Shown: in pieces, positions 43,460 to 52,769 of the stretch
Layout: each line of letters begins with the position of its first letter
Position numbering within the stretch: position 1 is the stretch's first letter
Source: Larkinella sp965227735
GTDB taxonomy: Bacteria; Bacteroidota; Bacteroidia; Cytophagales; Spirosomataceae
Assembly (NCBI RefSeq): GCF_965227735.1
Contig: NZ_OZ245776.1
Span: 372,001-436,000, forward strand
DNA: 64,000 nt
Direction of reading: 5' to 3'
The notes under the pieces: model-generated
The model's input: only the letters and a program-made list of their open reading frames with translations
Told to the model about the DNA's origin: nothing
The model's database searches: none
Position numbers and translations under genes: made by a program

Positions 43460-44110
43460 CTAAATCAGCCTTTCTTTGATGGCTTTCTCGATGGCTTCGG
43501 CTTTGGAATGGACTTCCAGTTTCCAGTAAATGTTCTTGATGTGCGTCCGGATGGTCTCTTTGTCAACAAACAGTTGCTCGGCGATGGTGGTGTAACTTTT
43601 GCCTTTCGACAGCAATTCCAGCACCTCGGTTTCGCGGGCCGTCAGGGGCGAGTTGCGGTTTTTCTGAAACGACGCCACCACCATCCGCGCAATGTTGGTG
43701 CTCATCGGTGCGCCCCCCTCCTGAATGTCCCGAATGGCTTCCAGCAGGCGCGTCGGCTGCATGTTTTTGGTCAGATAACCGCCTGCTCCGGCGCACAAGG
43801 CCTTGAATACCAGCTCGTCATTTTCATAGACCGTCACCACGATGATGTTGGTTTTGGGGCGGAGTTTCTTGATTCGCGCAATCCCCTCGATTCCGTTCAT
43901 GCCCGGCAGTTCGATGTCCATCAAAACCACATCCGGCGAGTCGGAATGAATGTTTTTCAAAGCATCTTCACAACGATAATAGGTGTTGATGATCTTAAAA
44001 CCGTAGGTACTGTTGATGAGCAAGGCGAACCCGTCGCGAATCAGATTGTCATCCTCCACAATGCAAATTCCGATCGTTTGCGGACTGCGTAACAGTTGAG
44101 TTCCATTCAT
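43460..44110 (-). CDS. LuxR/NarL-family response regulator
   Basis: The 216-residue regulator has a receiver domain (about 12-130) with phospho-acceptor Asp65 in VVLMDIELPG and acidic pair in VEDD, then a LuxR-type helix-turn-helix (about 150-210; LTARETEVLELLSKGKSYTT and IAEQLFVDKETIRTHIKNIY). The start at 44110 (MNGTQLLRSP) is chosen; the upstream in-frame stretch is not family-like. It lies 121 bp after the propeller histidine kinase gene and is its likely partner. Confidence 0.92.
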   Translation of the reverse strand: MNGTQLLRSPQTIGICIVEDDNLIRDGFALLINSTYGFKIINTYYRCEDALKNIHSDSPDVVLMDIELPGMNGIEGIARIKKLRPKTNIIVVTVYENDELVFKALCAGAGGYLTKNMQPTRLLEAIRDIQEGGAPMSTNIARMVVASFQKNRNSPLTARETEVLELLSKGKSYTTIAEQLFVDKETIRTHIKNIYWKLEVHSKAEAIEKAIKERLI

Positions 44111-44230
44111 AGTGTGTTCATTAGAGTTTGCAAGGTAAATAACTACTTTTTTAGGGCATGATCCACCGTTATTACACCAACGGGGCAATTGTCTTTACGA
44201 AAGGAAGTCGATGAAGCGGGGATCGGGCTT

Positions 44231-47200
44231 TCACCCAATGTGCGGGATGTCCATTCGGAAGATAACCGTGGTTCCTTCCATCATTTCGGACTGAATATCT
44301 ACTTTTCCGCCAATTTTTTCGGCCCGGCTGCGGATGTTATACAATCCGTTGCCGGTTTTGGCCTTGTTATTTTCCTGAATCCCGATGCCGTTGTCTTTCC
44401 ACAGCACTTCGATCCGTCGGTTCAGCATCGCAAAGTGAATCTGCGAAACCGTGGCGTGGGAATGTTTGAGGGTGTTGCTCATGGCTTCCTTAAACAGAAA
44501 AATCAGGTGGCGGCTCGTGCCAACCGGCAGAATGGCCTTCCGCAGATCGTCGGTGATGCCCAGGGCTTCGAACGTGATCTGGCTCCGGTCGAAGACGTCA
44601 TCGCCGAAATCTTTCAACCGGATGGCAATTTCCAGAAAATTGTCGTGTTCGGGGTTGATCGCCCAGATGAAATCCTTGGTGCCCTGATACAACCGGTTGC
44701 TGTTGTCGCTGATTTTGGTCAGCAGGGGCGAAATCTCCGCGCCGTGGCCGTTCAGTTTGCTCTTGATAATCTCAGTCAGCATCGAAATCCGGGTGATCGT
44801 GTTGCCAAACTCATCGTGCAGATCCTGAGCGGCCATTTTCCGCACGCGCTCGTTCTCTGCCAGCGTCACCCGTTCCAGTTCCAGCAGGTGTTTTACTTTT
44901 ACTTTCACCCGATAATTGTACACCAGCCAGACCGCTCCGCCGATTACGGTGACGAGAATCGCCAGAAACCACCACGTTTGCCAGAAAGGCGGCAAAACCG
45001 TGATCGGAATTCGCAGCATATTGGCATCGCTCCAGACACCATCGCTGTTGGACCCCCGCACTTTCAGTACATAATCGCCGTGTTTCAGATTCGTAAAACT
45101 CACGTACCGGCGCACCCCGCTTTCAATCCAGCCGTCGTGGAAACCTTCCAGCATATACGCATACTGGTTTTTGTGCGAGTTGGTATAATCCAGCGCAGCA
45201 AACGAAAACGAAAAGAAATTCTCGCCCGGCCGGATCTCGATCCTGCCGTTCCTGGCCAGCACACTATCGACATTCACCGGTTTTTCAAACTTCTGAAACG
45301 AGGTCAGCACCGTGCGGGGCAAGTGCCGGTTTTTCACCATGCGCGTCGGCAGAAAACTGACCAAAGAGCCAATACCGCCAAAAAACAGCTCACCGTCGGC
45401 GGCCTGGTGGTAGGCGTTCATGTTGAACTCGTTGATGGTCAGGCCGTCGTTGATGTCGTAATTTTCAAATTCCTCTTTCTGCGGATCGAAACACGACAGC
45501 CCCAGGTTCGTACTCATCCAGATGCGCCCGCGGGCGTCTTCCAGCGCTCCATAGACCAGTTCATTCGGAAGTCCGTTGCGTTCGGTATAGTGAATGAACT
45601 TCTCCTCGCCCTTCTCGCCGTACACCATTTTACTGAACCCTTTGTTGCTGCAAATCCAGAACCGGTCTTTGCTGTCGCGCAGGAACCCCAGCACCTGTTC
45701 ACCAATCAGGCTGTTGGGGTCTTTGGGGTTGTTTGCATAATGGGTGATTTTTCCGGTTGACGGATTCAGTTTGTTCAGCCCGAATCCCGTTCCCACCCAA
45801 ATCATTCCATTCCGGTCTTCATGAACCGCGTAGACGATCAATGCCCGCAAACTGTTGGGGTCTTTCGGATCATGGCGATATGTCGTCACCTGCCCGGTTT
45901 TCGCATTGATCCGCCGTAAACTCGAATAACCGCCCACCCAGAGATTGCCCTTTCTATCTTCATACAGACTCAGAACCCCGTCGCCTTTTTCGCTGCTCCG
46001 CGAACTCATCTCCTTTCCCATTCCCGCCAAACGACGCTCGAACCGGTTTTTCTGCCGGTCATACCGATACAGTCCTTCCGTGGTGCCAACCCACAAATTT
46101 TCCCGGCGGTCTTCGTGCAAACACTGAATCCGATCGCTGCCGAGGCCATACGGATCGGCCGGATTGGCCCGAAACCGCTGAACGGCCGATGTCAGCCGAT
46201 CCACCTGAATCAGCCCTTCGTGTGTTCCGATCCAGAGTTTCCCGGCATGATCCGTCGTGACGGCAAACACCAGCCCGGCCGCCGACGACTGCTGCCGGTT
46301 GGTGATCGTGGGCCACTGCCGAAAGCTGTTTTTAGACCGGCTGTAGAGCTGCACACCCGCGTCGTGCGTGCCGATCCAGACAATGTCTTCCAGCGGTGCC
46401 GGGCCTTCGTAAATGACATTGATGGCGCCGGTTTTCAGTCCTTTCTTGCCAAATAAATCCTCCTGAATGCTGTTGATGTAGCGAATGTGCTGATCGCTGG
46501 CGATTTTAAAGCGGTAGATTCCGTGCTGGGGCGTACCGATCCACAGCACGTTGTAGCGGTCGATGTGAATCGAGGTGATGGGGCTATCGCCCATTCGTTC
46601 GCCAATTTCCGGGTAAATTTCCGATTGCTTCAAAGCCGGATTAATCCGCGCAACCCCAGCGGGCGTGCCCACCCAGATGGTCCCAAAATCATCCAGTGAC
46701 AAGGTTTTCACCCAGGCATCCGGGAGTTGATACAGCAGTCCGGACGTACAAGCCACGAGTTTAACGGGCAAGGGTCGGGAGGTCTTCTGGTTTGGCGGAC
46801 TGATGGGCAACTGCGCCAGACCGCTCGCTGTGCCCACCCACAACACGCCATTTCGGTCGGCCAGCAGGGCGTTGACCATCTGGGCGCGCCGGTCTTCCTC
46901 GCTTTCGATGGTGTACTGAACGACCTCGTATTGCGTCGTATTTTTGAAAACCATCCGTTTGAGCCCCCAACTGGTGGCCAGCCACAGGGTTCCGAAGCGG
47001 TCGGCGGTAATGCCGTTGATGGTCGTCAGGCCGTAGCGACGTTGTTTGGGTTCCAGCAAATCCCAAAACCGCCGGAATTTTCCGGTAACCGGATCGTATT
47101 GATTTAGGCCGTTGACGGTGCCGACCCAAATTTTTCCGCGGGCGTCTTCATACAACGACATGATCTGGTCGTGTGAAACCGAGCTGCTATCGAACGGATT

Positions 47201-47461
47201 GTGCTTGTAGTGGGTGATCTGATAACCGTCGTAACGGTTTAACCCATCCTGTGTCCCGAACCAGACGAAACCGCGGCTGTCTTTCAGGACACAATATACC
47301 TCGCTCTGGGACAGGCCATTATCGACCGAAATCTGATCCAGAAAATGCATTACCGGCCCCCGCGATTCGAAGGAATTTCCCGACGGCAAACTTTTAACCG
47401 CCTGGGTGAACGCGTTCACCCAACTGACGCAGAGGAATAGGATGCCTAAAAGTGTTCTCAT
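44231..47461 (-). CDS. Two-component sensor with beta-propeller (HTCS-like) and HisKA_3 kinase
   Basis: The 1076-residue sensor has a signal peptide, some 14 periplasmic propeller repeats (WVGT...GLNRYD type, about 40-740), a Y_Y_Y domain (about 750-815), one membrane helix (about 831-849), a HisKA_3 domain with His882 in AAQDLHDEFGNT, and HATPase_c (Asn996 in FKEAMSN, DNGIGI 1024-1029). Classical HTCS proteins also carry the receiver and DNA-binding parts; here these are on a separate response regulator gene. It probably senses a glycan fragment and controls the adjacent susC/susD genes. Confidence 0.92.
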   Translation of the reverse strand: MRTLLGILFLCVSWVNAFTQAVKSLPSGNSFESRGPVMHFLDQISVDNGLSQSEVYCVLKDSRGFVWFGTQDGLNRYDGYQITHYKHNPFDSSSVSHDQIMSLYEDARGKIWVGTVNGLNQYDPVTGKFRRFWDLLEPKQRRYGLTTINGITADRFGTLWLATSWGLKRMVFKNTTQYEVVQYTIESEEDRRAQMVNALLADRNGVLWVGTASGLAQLPISPPNQKTSRPLPVKLVACTSGLLYQLPDAWVKTLSLDDFGTIWVGTPAGVARINPALKQSEIYPEIGERMGDSPITSIHIDRYNVLWIGTPQHGIYRFKIASDQHIRYINSIQEDLFGKKGLKTGAINVIYEGPAPLEDIVWIGTHDAGVQLYSRSKNSFRQWPTITNRQQSSAAGLVFAVTTDHAGKLWIGTHEGLIQVDRLTSAVQRFRANPADPYGLGSDRIQCLHEDRRENLWVGTTEGLYRYDRQKNRFERRLAGMGKEMSSRSSEKGDGVLSLYEDRKGNLWVGGYSSLRRINAKTGQVTTYRHDPKDPNSLRALIVYAVHEDRNGMIWVGTGFGLNKLNPSTGKITHYANNPKDPNSLIGEQVLGFLRDSKDRFWICSNKGFSKMVYGEKGEEKFIHYTERNGLPNELVYGALEDARGRIWMSTNLGLSCFDPQKEEFENYDINDGLTINEFNMNAYHQAADGELFFGGIGSLVSFLPTRMVKNRHLPRTVLTSFQKFEKPVNVDSVLARNGRIEIRPGENFFSFSFAALDYTNSHKNQYAYMLEGFHDGWIESGVRRYVSFTNLKHGDYVLKVRGSNSDGVWSDANMLRIPITVLPPFWQTWWFLAILVTVIGGAVWLVYNYRVKVKVKHLLELERVTLAENERVRKMAAQDLHDEFGNTITRISMLTEIIKSKLNGHGAEISPLLTKISDNSNRLYQGTKDFIWAINPEHDNFLEIAIRLKDFGDDVFDRSQITFEALGITDDLRKAILPVGTSRHLIFLFKEAMSNTLKHSHATVSQIHFAMLNRRIEVLWKDNGIGIQENNKAKTGNGLYNIRSRAEKIGGKVDIQSEMMEGTTVIFRMDIPHIG

Positions 47462-47492
47462 TGGGTTTGGGGGAGAAAATCCCCCAGTTTCA

Positions 47493-47500
47493 CAAATTTA
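47493..47500 (-). promoter_or_regulatory. -7 promoter element of the sensor kinase gene
   Basis: On the minus strand TAAATTTG fits TAnnTTTG and lies 31 bp before the start at 47461. Between them a small GGGGG...CCCCC inverted repeat (47470-47486) overlaps the leader. Confidence 0.4.
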
Positions 47501-47609
47501 CGCCTTATCCTGTTTTAATAAATCCCCCATATTGGGTTAAATGTCGTGCAACTCTTTGGTCGTATTTTTGTAAACAATATGTACATTTAGTTTAGGTTAA
47601 GAAAGCAGT

Positions 47610-47642
47610 AAAAGTAGCCTTGCGTTGAACAGGGCTACTTTT
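47610..47642 (-). terminator. Hairpin at the end of the RNA methyltransferase gene
   Basis: AAAAGTAGCC (47610-47619) and GGCTACTTTT (47633-47642) are perfect 10-bp complements. The distal arm overlaps the stop codon of the minus-strand gene, and TTTT of the stem provides the U-run. Confidence 0.6.
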
Positions 47643-48408
47643 ATTTTATGCCCTCCCGACCGGTTTCCACCCGCCGAAGATTATCACAGATAATGGCCGT
47701 GGCAATGCCGACATTCAGCGATTCGGCCTCTCCGAAGCGGGGAATGGTAATCCGCTGACTGACAAGCTCCGCTACCTCCGCACTGATCCCGTTCGCTTCG
47801 TTCCCCATCACCAGATACCCCGCCGTTCCGAAGTCGAGCGAATGAACCGAAGCACCATCCAGAAAAGCACCGTAGACCGGCCCCTGCGCCTGTTCGGCCA
47901 GATACGTCTTCAAATCGCAGTAGTACCAGGCCACCCGCGTGAAAGAACCTTTGCTGGCCGAAATCACTTTGGGGTTGTAGACATCGGCGGTTGAAAGCGA
48001 ACAGATCAATTTACGGATTCCGTACCAGTCGGCAATGCGCAGAATGGTTCCCAGGTTGCCGGGGTCGCGGATGTCGTCCAGAATCAGCACAAATTCGTTG
48101 GGATCGGCCACTAAAAACCGGTTTTCTTTCGTTTTGACTACGGCCAGCGCACTGTCGTTGACCACCAGCGAACCCACGCGCTTGAGGTCGTCGGCCGAAA
48201 CCATTTCCAGCCGAACCCGTTGTTTATCCAGCAGCAGCGCGTTTTCTTTGTAAAAGGGCTCCGTGACCAGCAATACTGCAATCTGATAATCCGACGCACA
48301 CAGTTCCAGGACATTGATGGCACCCTCGACCAAAAAAGCCCCCAGTTCCTGCCGGTATTTTTTCTGATGGAGTGACTGAATATATTTGCTGAGCGATTTG
48401 GAAATCAT
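47641..48408 (-). CDS. TrmH/SpoU-family RNA 2'-O-methyltransferase
   Basis: The 255-residue protein has an N-terminal substrate-binding part (about 1-95; SKYIQSLHQKKYRQELGAFL) and a SPOUT methyltransferase domain with the three family motifs: LDDIRDPGNLGTILRIADW, VMGNEANGIS and ITIPRFGEAESLNVGIATAI. It uses AdoMet to methylate a ribose in tRNA or rRNA; the target cannot be told. It is divergent from the Omp85 gene, and the two start codons overlap at CATG (48406-48409). Confidence 0.92.
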   Translation of the reverse strand: MISKSLSKYIQSLHQKKYRQELGAFLVEGAINVLELCASDYQIAVLLVTEPFYKENALLLDKQRVRLEMVSADDLKRVGSLVVNDSALAVVKTKENRFLVADPNEFVLILDDIRDPGNLGTILRIADWYGIRKLICSLSTADVYNPKVISASKGSFTRVAWYYCDLKTYLAEQAQGPVYGAFLDGASVHSLDFGTAGYLVMGNEANGISAEVAELVSQRITIPRFGEAESLNVGIATAIICDNLRRVETGREGIK

Positions 48409-51091
48409 GGGAAGAAATTACGAAGTAAAGGGTACAAATGATGAATTAGGGAAAAGCCTGCTGTGCCGTAAGCCGCAATTTGCCATTCGTACTGTTTATT
48501 TTTTAGTTTTTTGCCTTGGTTTGGGTGTTTCCCTCACGGGTTGCGTAAGTTCGGAAAATTTACAAAAAAACCAGTATCTGCTCTTCAGTCAGACCGTTCG
48601 GGGAAACCGAACCCTGCCCAGTTCCGACTTTGAAGCCCTTATTCCGCAGAAGCCCAACCGCCGGATTCTGCGGTTGCCCATCACCCCCGCGCTCTGGTTC
48701 TACCGCCTGGGATCACGCACCTACGACCAGGAAGCCGCCCAGCGCGCGCTCGAAGCCAAACGCAAAGAATATGACCAGTTTACCGAAAAACCGGACTCTA
48801 CCAAATCGTATCGAAAACAGGAACGACGCTATAACCGCCAGCTCACGCGCCTGCGCCGGAGAGCCGAAGAAGGCAACTGGGTAATGCGTTCGCTGGGCGA
48901 ACCACCCGCCTTTTTTGTTGAAACGGAGGCCAAAGAAAACGCGCAGAAAATGCAGCGGTTTTTGTTCAACAACGGTTTTTTTCTGGGCAAAGCGTCGTAT
49001 TCGGTCGACAGCAACAAAACGCTCGGACGCCGGGTGCGGGTGACCTACAACATCGTCGAAAACGTTGCGTTTCACCTCAACCAGATTACGTATCAGATTG
49101 ACGATCCCCGAGTCGATTCCATTGTCCGGCCCACGCTCAAACGCTCGGTTTTGAAATCCGGGGAACGCTACAACGCCGAAAAAATCGAAAACGAACGCAT
49201 CCGGATTGAGGAACTGCTGCGCAACAACGGGTATTACAGCTTCACGCGGCAATACATTCCGCTGCCGCTCAACGTCGATTCGTCCCGAACCCTCAGCACC
49301 GATTCGGCCTTCCGCAACCTGAACCTCTGGCTGCGGATTGCCAACCCACCCGGCCAGTCGCAGCATCCGGTTTATACCATCGGCGAAGTGGAAGTCCGGG
49401 TGGCGCGGGCCGAAGACCGCTCGTCGCTCGATACGGTTCAGTACCGGGGGTTAAAATTTCTGCTGGGGAAACAGAACTACGCGATCCGGTTGCTCGACAG
49501 CCGAATTTTCCTGCGCCCCGACAGTTTGTACCGTCTCAAAAACTACCAGGAATCCCAGCGGCAGTTGTTTTTGCTGAACCAGTTCCGGTTTGCCAACATC
49601 AGTTTCACAGACACAACCAACCGGCGGTTACGCACGCGGTTTAACTTGGTACCTATCGACAAATACGAACTGAGCAGCGAAGGCGGGGTTTTTGTTTTGT
49701 ATCAGGGCCAGGGCTATCCGGGTCCTTTTGGAACAGCTTCGTTCCGGGTTCATAATATTTTTGGTGGGTTAGGGACCTTCGAGACGGCATTGCGATACGG
49801 TTTTGAAGCACAGACCGGTTTCTCATTAAACAGCAGTGGAATTGGTTTTGCCCAGGAATTGGGCGTAAACACTTCCCTGATTTTCCCGCATATCCTTTTT
49901 CCGGGAAAAGCCCGGTTCATCTTTAGCCAGCTCAATCCCCGCACACAAGTTAGCCTCGGCTATAATTATACCAGCCGCCCTGATTACGGGCGACGGCTTT
50001 TAAGGACCGCATTGTCTTATAACTGGCTGAAAAACAATACCCACCAATACAATTTTACGGTTGCCGAGATCAATTATTTAAAAGCGACGATAAAGCCGGG
50101 AGAAGATGGGCTTGCTTTCCTGAATTATTTAAACACCCAGGACTCACTGGGAAGTACGATTCGAAAAAGTTTTTTGAGTGCATTTTCTTCCAGTATCGGT
50201 TTTACGTATACGTACAACACGAATATTCTGGGACAAAACCGTCGTGCCAATTTCCTTCGCTTGTCGTTTGAATCAGGAGGCACAACCTTAAACTTTTTCA
50301 GTAATCAGCAACTTGAAAGCTTTTTTAATACCACGGCCACATCCGGTTTGCAGTATTATAAGTATTTGCGGGGCAATGTCGATTTCCGGCACTACATCCC
50401 CTTGCGCCCCAAAACGACGATGGCTTTTCGGTTCAATACTGGCCTTGTGTTTGGTTATGGAGCGAACAAAACCGCGCCATACGAGAAACTCTTTTTTGCC
50501 GGGGGGAGCAACAGCATCCGTGCCTGGCTCCCCCGCCGACTCGGTTTAGGTTCTTCAATTCCCTACACTTCCGATACCGATATTTTGGTGCCTGAATTTA
50601 ATCCCAAAAGGCCCGGCCAGTTTCGCTACGATTTTGAGCAACCGGGTGATATTCTGATCGAAGCCTCGGCGGAATTACGGACGCATTTGTTTCATTTGGG
50701 CGGTGATATCAACGGGGCGGTTTTTATCGATGCCGGGAATGTCTGGACGCTGCGTGATAATGGCAGTCGATTGGGCGAAAACTTCCAGGTGCGAAAATCT
50801 CCCAGTGAATACCTGTCCCGAAATTTCGTTCAGCAAATTGCGGTGGGAACCGGCGTTGGCCTGCGAATCGACTTTTCCTTCTTCATCATCCGGCTGGATG
50901 GGGCCATTAAAGTGTACGATCCCGCCCGGTATTTCATTTACGACCCCGACCGAAATGGCTATGTTGTGGAGGGAAAACGGCCGGGCGAATTCATCGACGA
51001 GCGGTATTTCCTCCCCAAATTCCGGTTCGACAAAATGTTCAAAGGCCCCAACCCGCTCGTTATCAACTTCGGGATTGGCTATCCATTTTAA
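48407..51091 (+). CDS. BamA/TamA (Omp85) family outer-membrane lipoprotein
   Basis: The ~894-residue protein has a lipoprotein signal (LGLGVSLTGC), two or more POTRA-like domains (about 170-370) and a C-terminal Omp85 barrel with the conserved FFAGGSNSIRAW (VRGF-like) motif and the final FGIGYPF. Members insert or translocate outer-membrane proteins; the lipidated form is typical of Bacteroidota TamA-like proteins. The ATG at 48407 overlaps the start of the divergent methyltransferase; no better start precedes the signal peptide. Confidence 0.9.
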   Translation: MGRNYEVKGTNDELGKSLLCRKPQFAIRTVYFLVFCLGLGVSLTGCVSSENLQKNQYLLFSQTVRGNRTLPSSDFEALIPQKPNRRILRLPITPALWFYRLGSRTYDQEAAQRALEAKRKEYDQFTEKPDSTKSYRKQERRYNRQLTRLRRRAEEGNWVMRSLGEPPAFFVETEAKENAQKMQRFLFNNGFFLGKASYSVDSNKTLGRRVRVTYNIVENVAFHLNQITYQIDDPRVDSIVRPTLKRSVLKSGERYNAEKIENERIRIEELLRNNGYYSFTRQYIPLPLNVDSSRTLSTDSAFRNLNLWLRIANPPGQSQHPVYTIGEVEVRVARAEDRSSLDTVQYRGLKFLLGKQNYAIRLLDSRIFLRPDSLYRLKNYQESQRQLFLLNQFRFANISFTDTTNRRLRTRFNLVPIDKYELSSEGGVFVLYQGQGYPGPFGTASFRVHNIFGGLGTFETALRYGFEAQTGFSLNSSGIGFAQELGVNTSLIFPHILFPGKARFIFSQLNPRTQVSLGYNYTSRPDYGRRLLRTALSYNWLKNNTHQYNFTVAEINYLKATIKPGEDGLAFLNYLNTQDSLGSTIRKSFLSAFSSSIGFTYTYNTNILGQNRRANFLRLSFESGGTTLNFFSNQQLESFFNTTATSGLQYYKYLRGNVDFRHYIPLRPKTTMAFRFNTGLVFGYGANKTAPYEKLFFAGGSNSIRAWLPRRLGLGSSIPYTSDTDILVPEFNPKRPGQFRYDFEQPGDILIEASAELRTHLFHLGGDINGAVFIDAGNVWTLRDNGSRLGENFQVRKSPSEYLSRNFVQQIAVGTGVGLRIDFSFFIIRLDGAIKVYDPARYFIYDPDRNGYVVEGKRPGEFIDERYFLPKFRFDKMFKGPNPLVINFGIGYPF

Positions 51092-51096
51092 GCCCC

Positions 51097-51162
51097 TAAA
51101 TCACCTGAAGGGAACTCGGACACAGAATGTCTGGCTGCAAAAAGTCTCCTTCAGGTGATTTA
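51097..51162. repeat. Inverted repeat downstream of the Omp85 gene
   Basis: TAAATCACCTGAAGG (51097-51111) and CCTTCAGGTGATTTA (51148-51162) are perfect 15-bp complements, flanked by CCCC/AGGG that pair with one mismatch. It is related to the 30658-30757 palindrome (CCCCTAAATC...) and lies 6 bp after the stop. Confidence 0.85.
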
Positions 51163-51220
51163 AGGGTAATTCCACTAAAGTCCGTACCTGACAAACTGTC
51201 ACAGTTCCCCAAAATCTTCG

Positions 51221-51228
51221 TAACTTTG
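51221..51228 (+). promoter_or_regulatory. -7 promoter element of the miaB operon
   Basis: TAACTTTG fits TAnnTTTG exactly. It lies 79 bp before the first ATG of miaB, leaving a short leader. No clear -33 TTG. Confidence 0.45.
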
Positions 51229-51307
51229 AAACTCAATTTCAGGAGTTTTCGGTTAATCCCGTAACGTGTTTTGGAAATGCTAAAACAGGGAACGGGATTT
51301 CCAGTCG

Positions 51308-52747
51308 ATGACAATACAAATTATGGAACGCATTACGGAGACATTAGCCATACTGACGGAAGCGGATAAAACGGGCGCGGACGAACCACGGGTGCTGGAG
51401 GAAGAACTGGCGGTGGGCAAGAAACGGCTGTACATCGAAAGCTACGGTTGCCAGATGAATTTTTCAGACAGTGAAATCGTCGCTTCGGTGATGCGGAATG
51501 CGGGTTTTGCCACCACGGCTTCCGCCGACGACGCCGATGTGATCTTCCTGAATACCTGCGCCATCCGCGACAATGCCGAACAGAAAGTCCGCAACCGGCT
51601 CAAGCAATTGAACATCCTGAAAAAACGGAAACCGGAATTGCTGGTCGGCATGTTGGGCTGCATGGCCGAACGGCTGAAAGCCAAGTTGCTGGAAGAAGAA
51701 AAAATGGTGGACATCGTGGCCGGGCCAGACGCCTACCGCGACATTCCGAAGCTGGTGGAAGAAGCCGAGTCGGGCCAGAAAGCCGTCAACGTTTTCCTGT
51801 CGCGGGAGGAAACCTACGCCGACATTTCTCCCATCCGCCTGAATTCCAACGGTGTAACGGCGTTTATCTCCATCATGCGGGGGTGCGACAACATGTGCAG
51901 CTTCTGCGTGGTGCCCTACACCCGGGGCCGTGAACGGAGCCGCGATGCACACTCCATCGTTCGGGAAGCCCGCGACCTGGCTGCGGCTGGCTACAAAGAA
52001 GTTACCTTGCTGGGGCAGAATGTCGACAGTTACAAATGGACATCGGAAGACGGTTTGGAAAAAGTAAACTTTGCCCAACTGCTCGAACGCGTGGCCCTGG
52101 TCGATGCCGACCTTCGCATCCGGTTTTCGACCTCGCACCCGAAGGACATCACCGACGAGGTGCTGTACACGATGGCGAAATACGATAACATCTGCAAATA
52201 CATTCACTTGCCCGCACAAAGTGGTAACGACCGGATTCTCAAGCTGATGAACCGGACCTACGACCGCGCCTGGTATATGCAGAAGATTGACCGGATCCGG
52301 GCCATTCTGGGCGAAGATTGCGGGATTTCCCACGATATGATTTCCGGTTTTTGCTCCGAAACGGAAGAAGAACACCAGGATACGCTGTCGTTGCTGGAAT
52401 ACGTCCGGTATGACTACGGCTACATGTTTGCCTACTCGGAACGCCCCGGCACCCCGGCAGCTAAAAAATATGCCGATGACGTGCCGTATGACATCAAACT
52501 CCGCCGGTTGAACGAGATCATCGCCCTGCAGCGGGAGCTGTCGCTCGAACGCAACCAGCGGCACATTGGTCATGTTCAGCGCGTGCTGATCGAAGGATTT
52601 TCCAAACGCTCCGACGATTTTCTCTGCGGACGCAATGACCACAACAAAATGGTAGTTTTTCCGAAAGGAGATTATCAGAAAGGCCAGTATGTCAACGTGT
52701 TGGTAACGGATTGCACGGCGGCCACGCTGCGGGGCGTTACGGTTTAA
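51308..52747 (+). CDS. miaB: tRNA-2-methylthio-N6-dimethylallyladenosine synthase
   Basis: This 479-residue radical-SAM methylthiotransferase modifies A37 of tRNAs reading UNN codons. It has an N-terminal UPF0004 domain with cluster-binding Cys in YGCQMN, NTCAIRDNAEQ and GCMAER, the radical-SAM CxxxCxxC motif GCDNMCSFC, and a C-terminal TRAM domain (about 410-479). A start at 51323 (MERITETL) is also possible. It heads a conserved Bacteroidota gene row with a sigma-54 activator, lptE and secG. Confidence 0.95.
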   Translation: MTIQIMERITETLAILTEADKTGADEPRVLEEELAVGKKRLYIESYGCQMNFSDSEIVASVMRNAGFATTASADDADVIFLNTCAIRDNAEQKVRNRLKQLNILKKRKPELLVGMLGCMAERLKAKLLEEEKMVDIVAGPDAYRDIPKLVEEAESGQKAVNVFLSREETYADISPIRLNSNGVTAFISIMRGCDNMCSFCVVPYTRGRERSRDAHSIVREARDLAAAGYKEVTLLGQNVDSYKWTSEDGLEKVNFAQLLERVALVDADLRIRFSTSHPKDITDEVLYTMAKYDNICKYIHLPAQSGNDRILKLMNRTYDRAWYMQKIDRIRAILGEDCGISHDMISGFCSETEEEHQDTLSLLEYVRYDYGYMFAYSERPGTPAAKKYADDVPYDIKLRRLNEIIALQRELSLERNQRHIGHVQRVLIEGFSKRSDDFLCGRNDHNKMVVFPKGDYQKGQYVNVLVTDCTAATLRGVTV

Positions 52748-52769
52748 GAGTTTCCCTTTTTCAGCTCGT

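Noticed and set aside
44189..45760. A 523-codon open frame antisense to the propeller sensor kinase
   Set aside because: Same reasoning: it mirrors the coding frame of the kinase, with no recognisable protein features.
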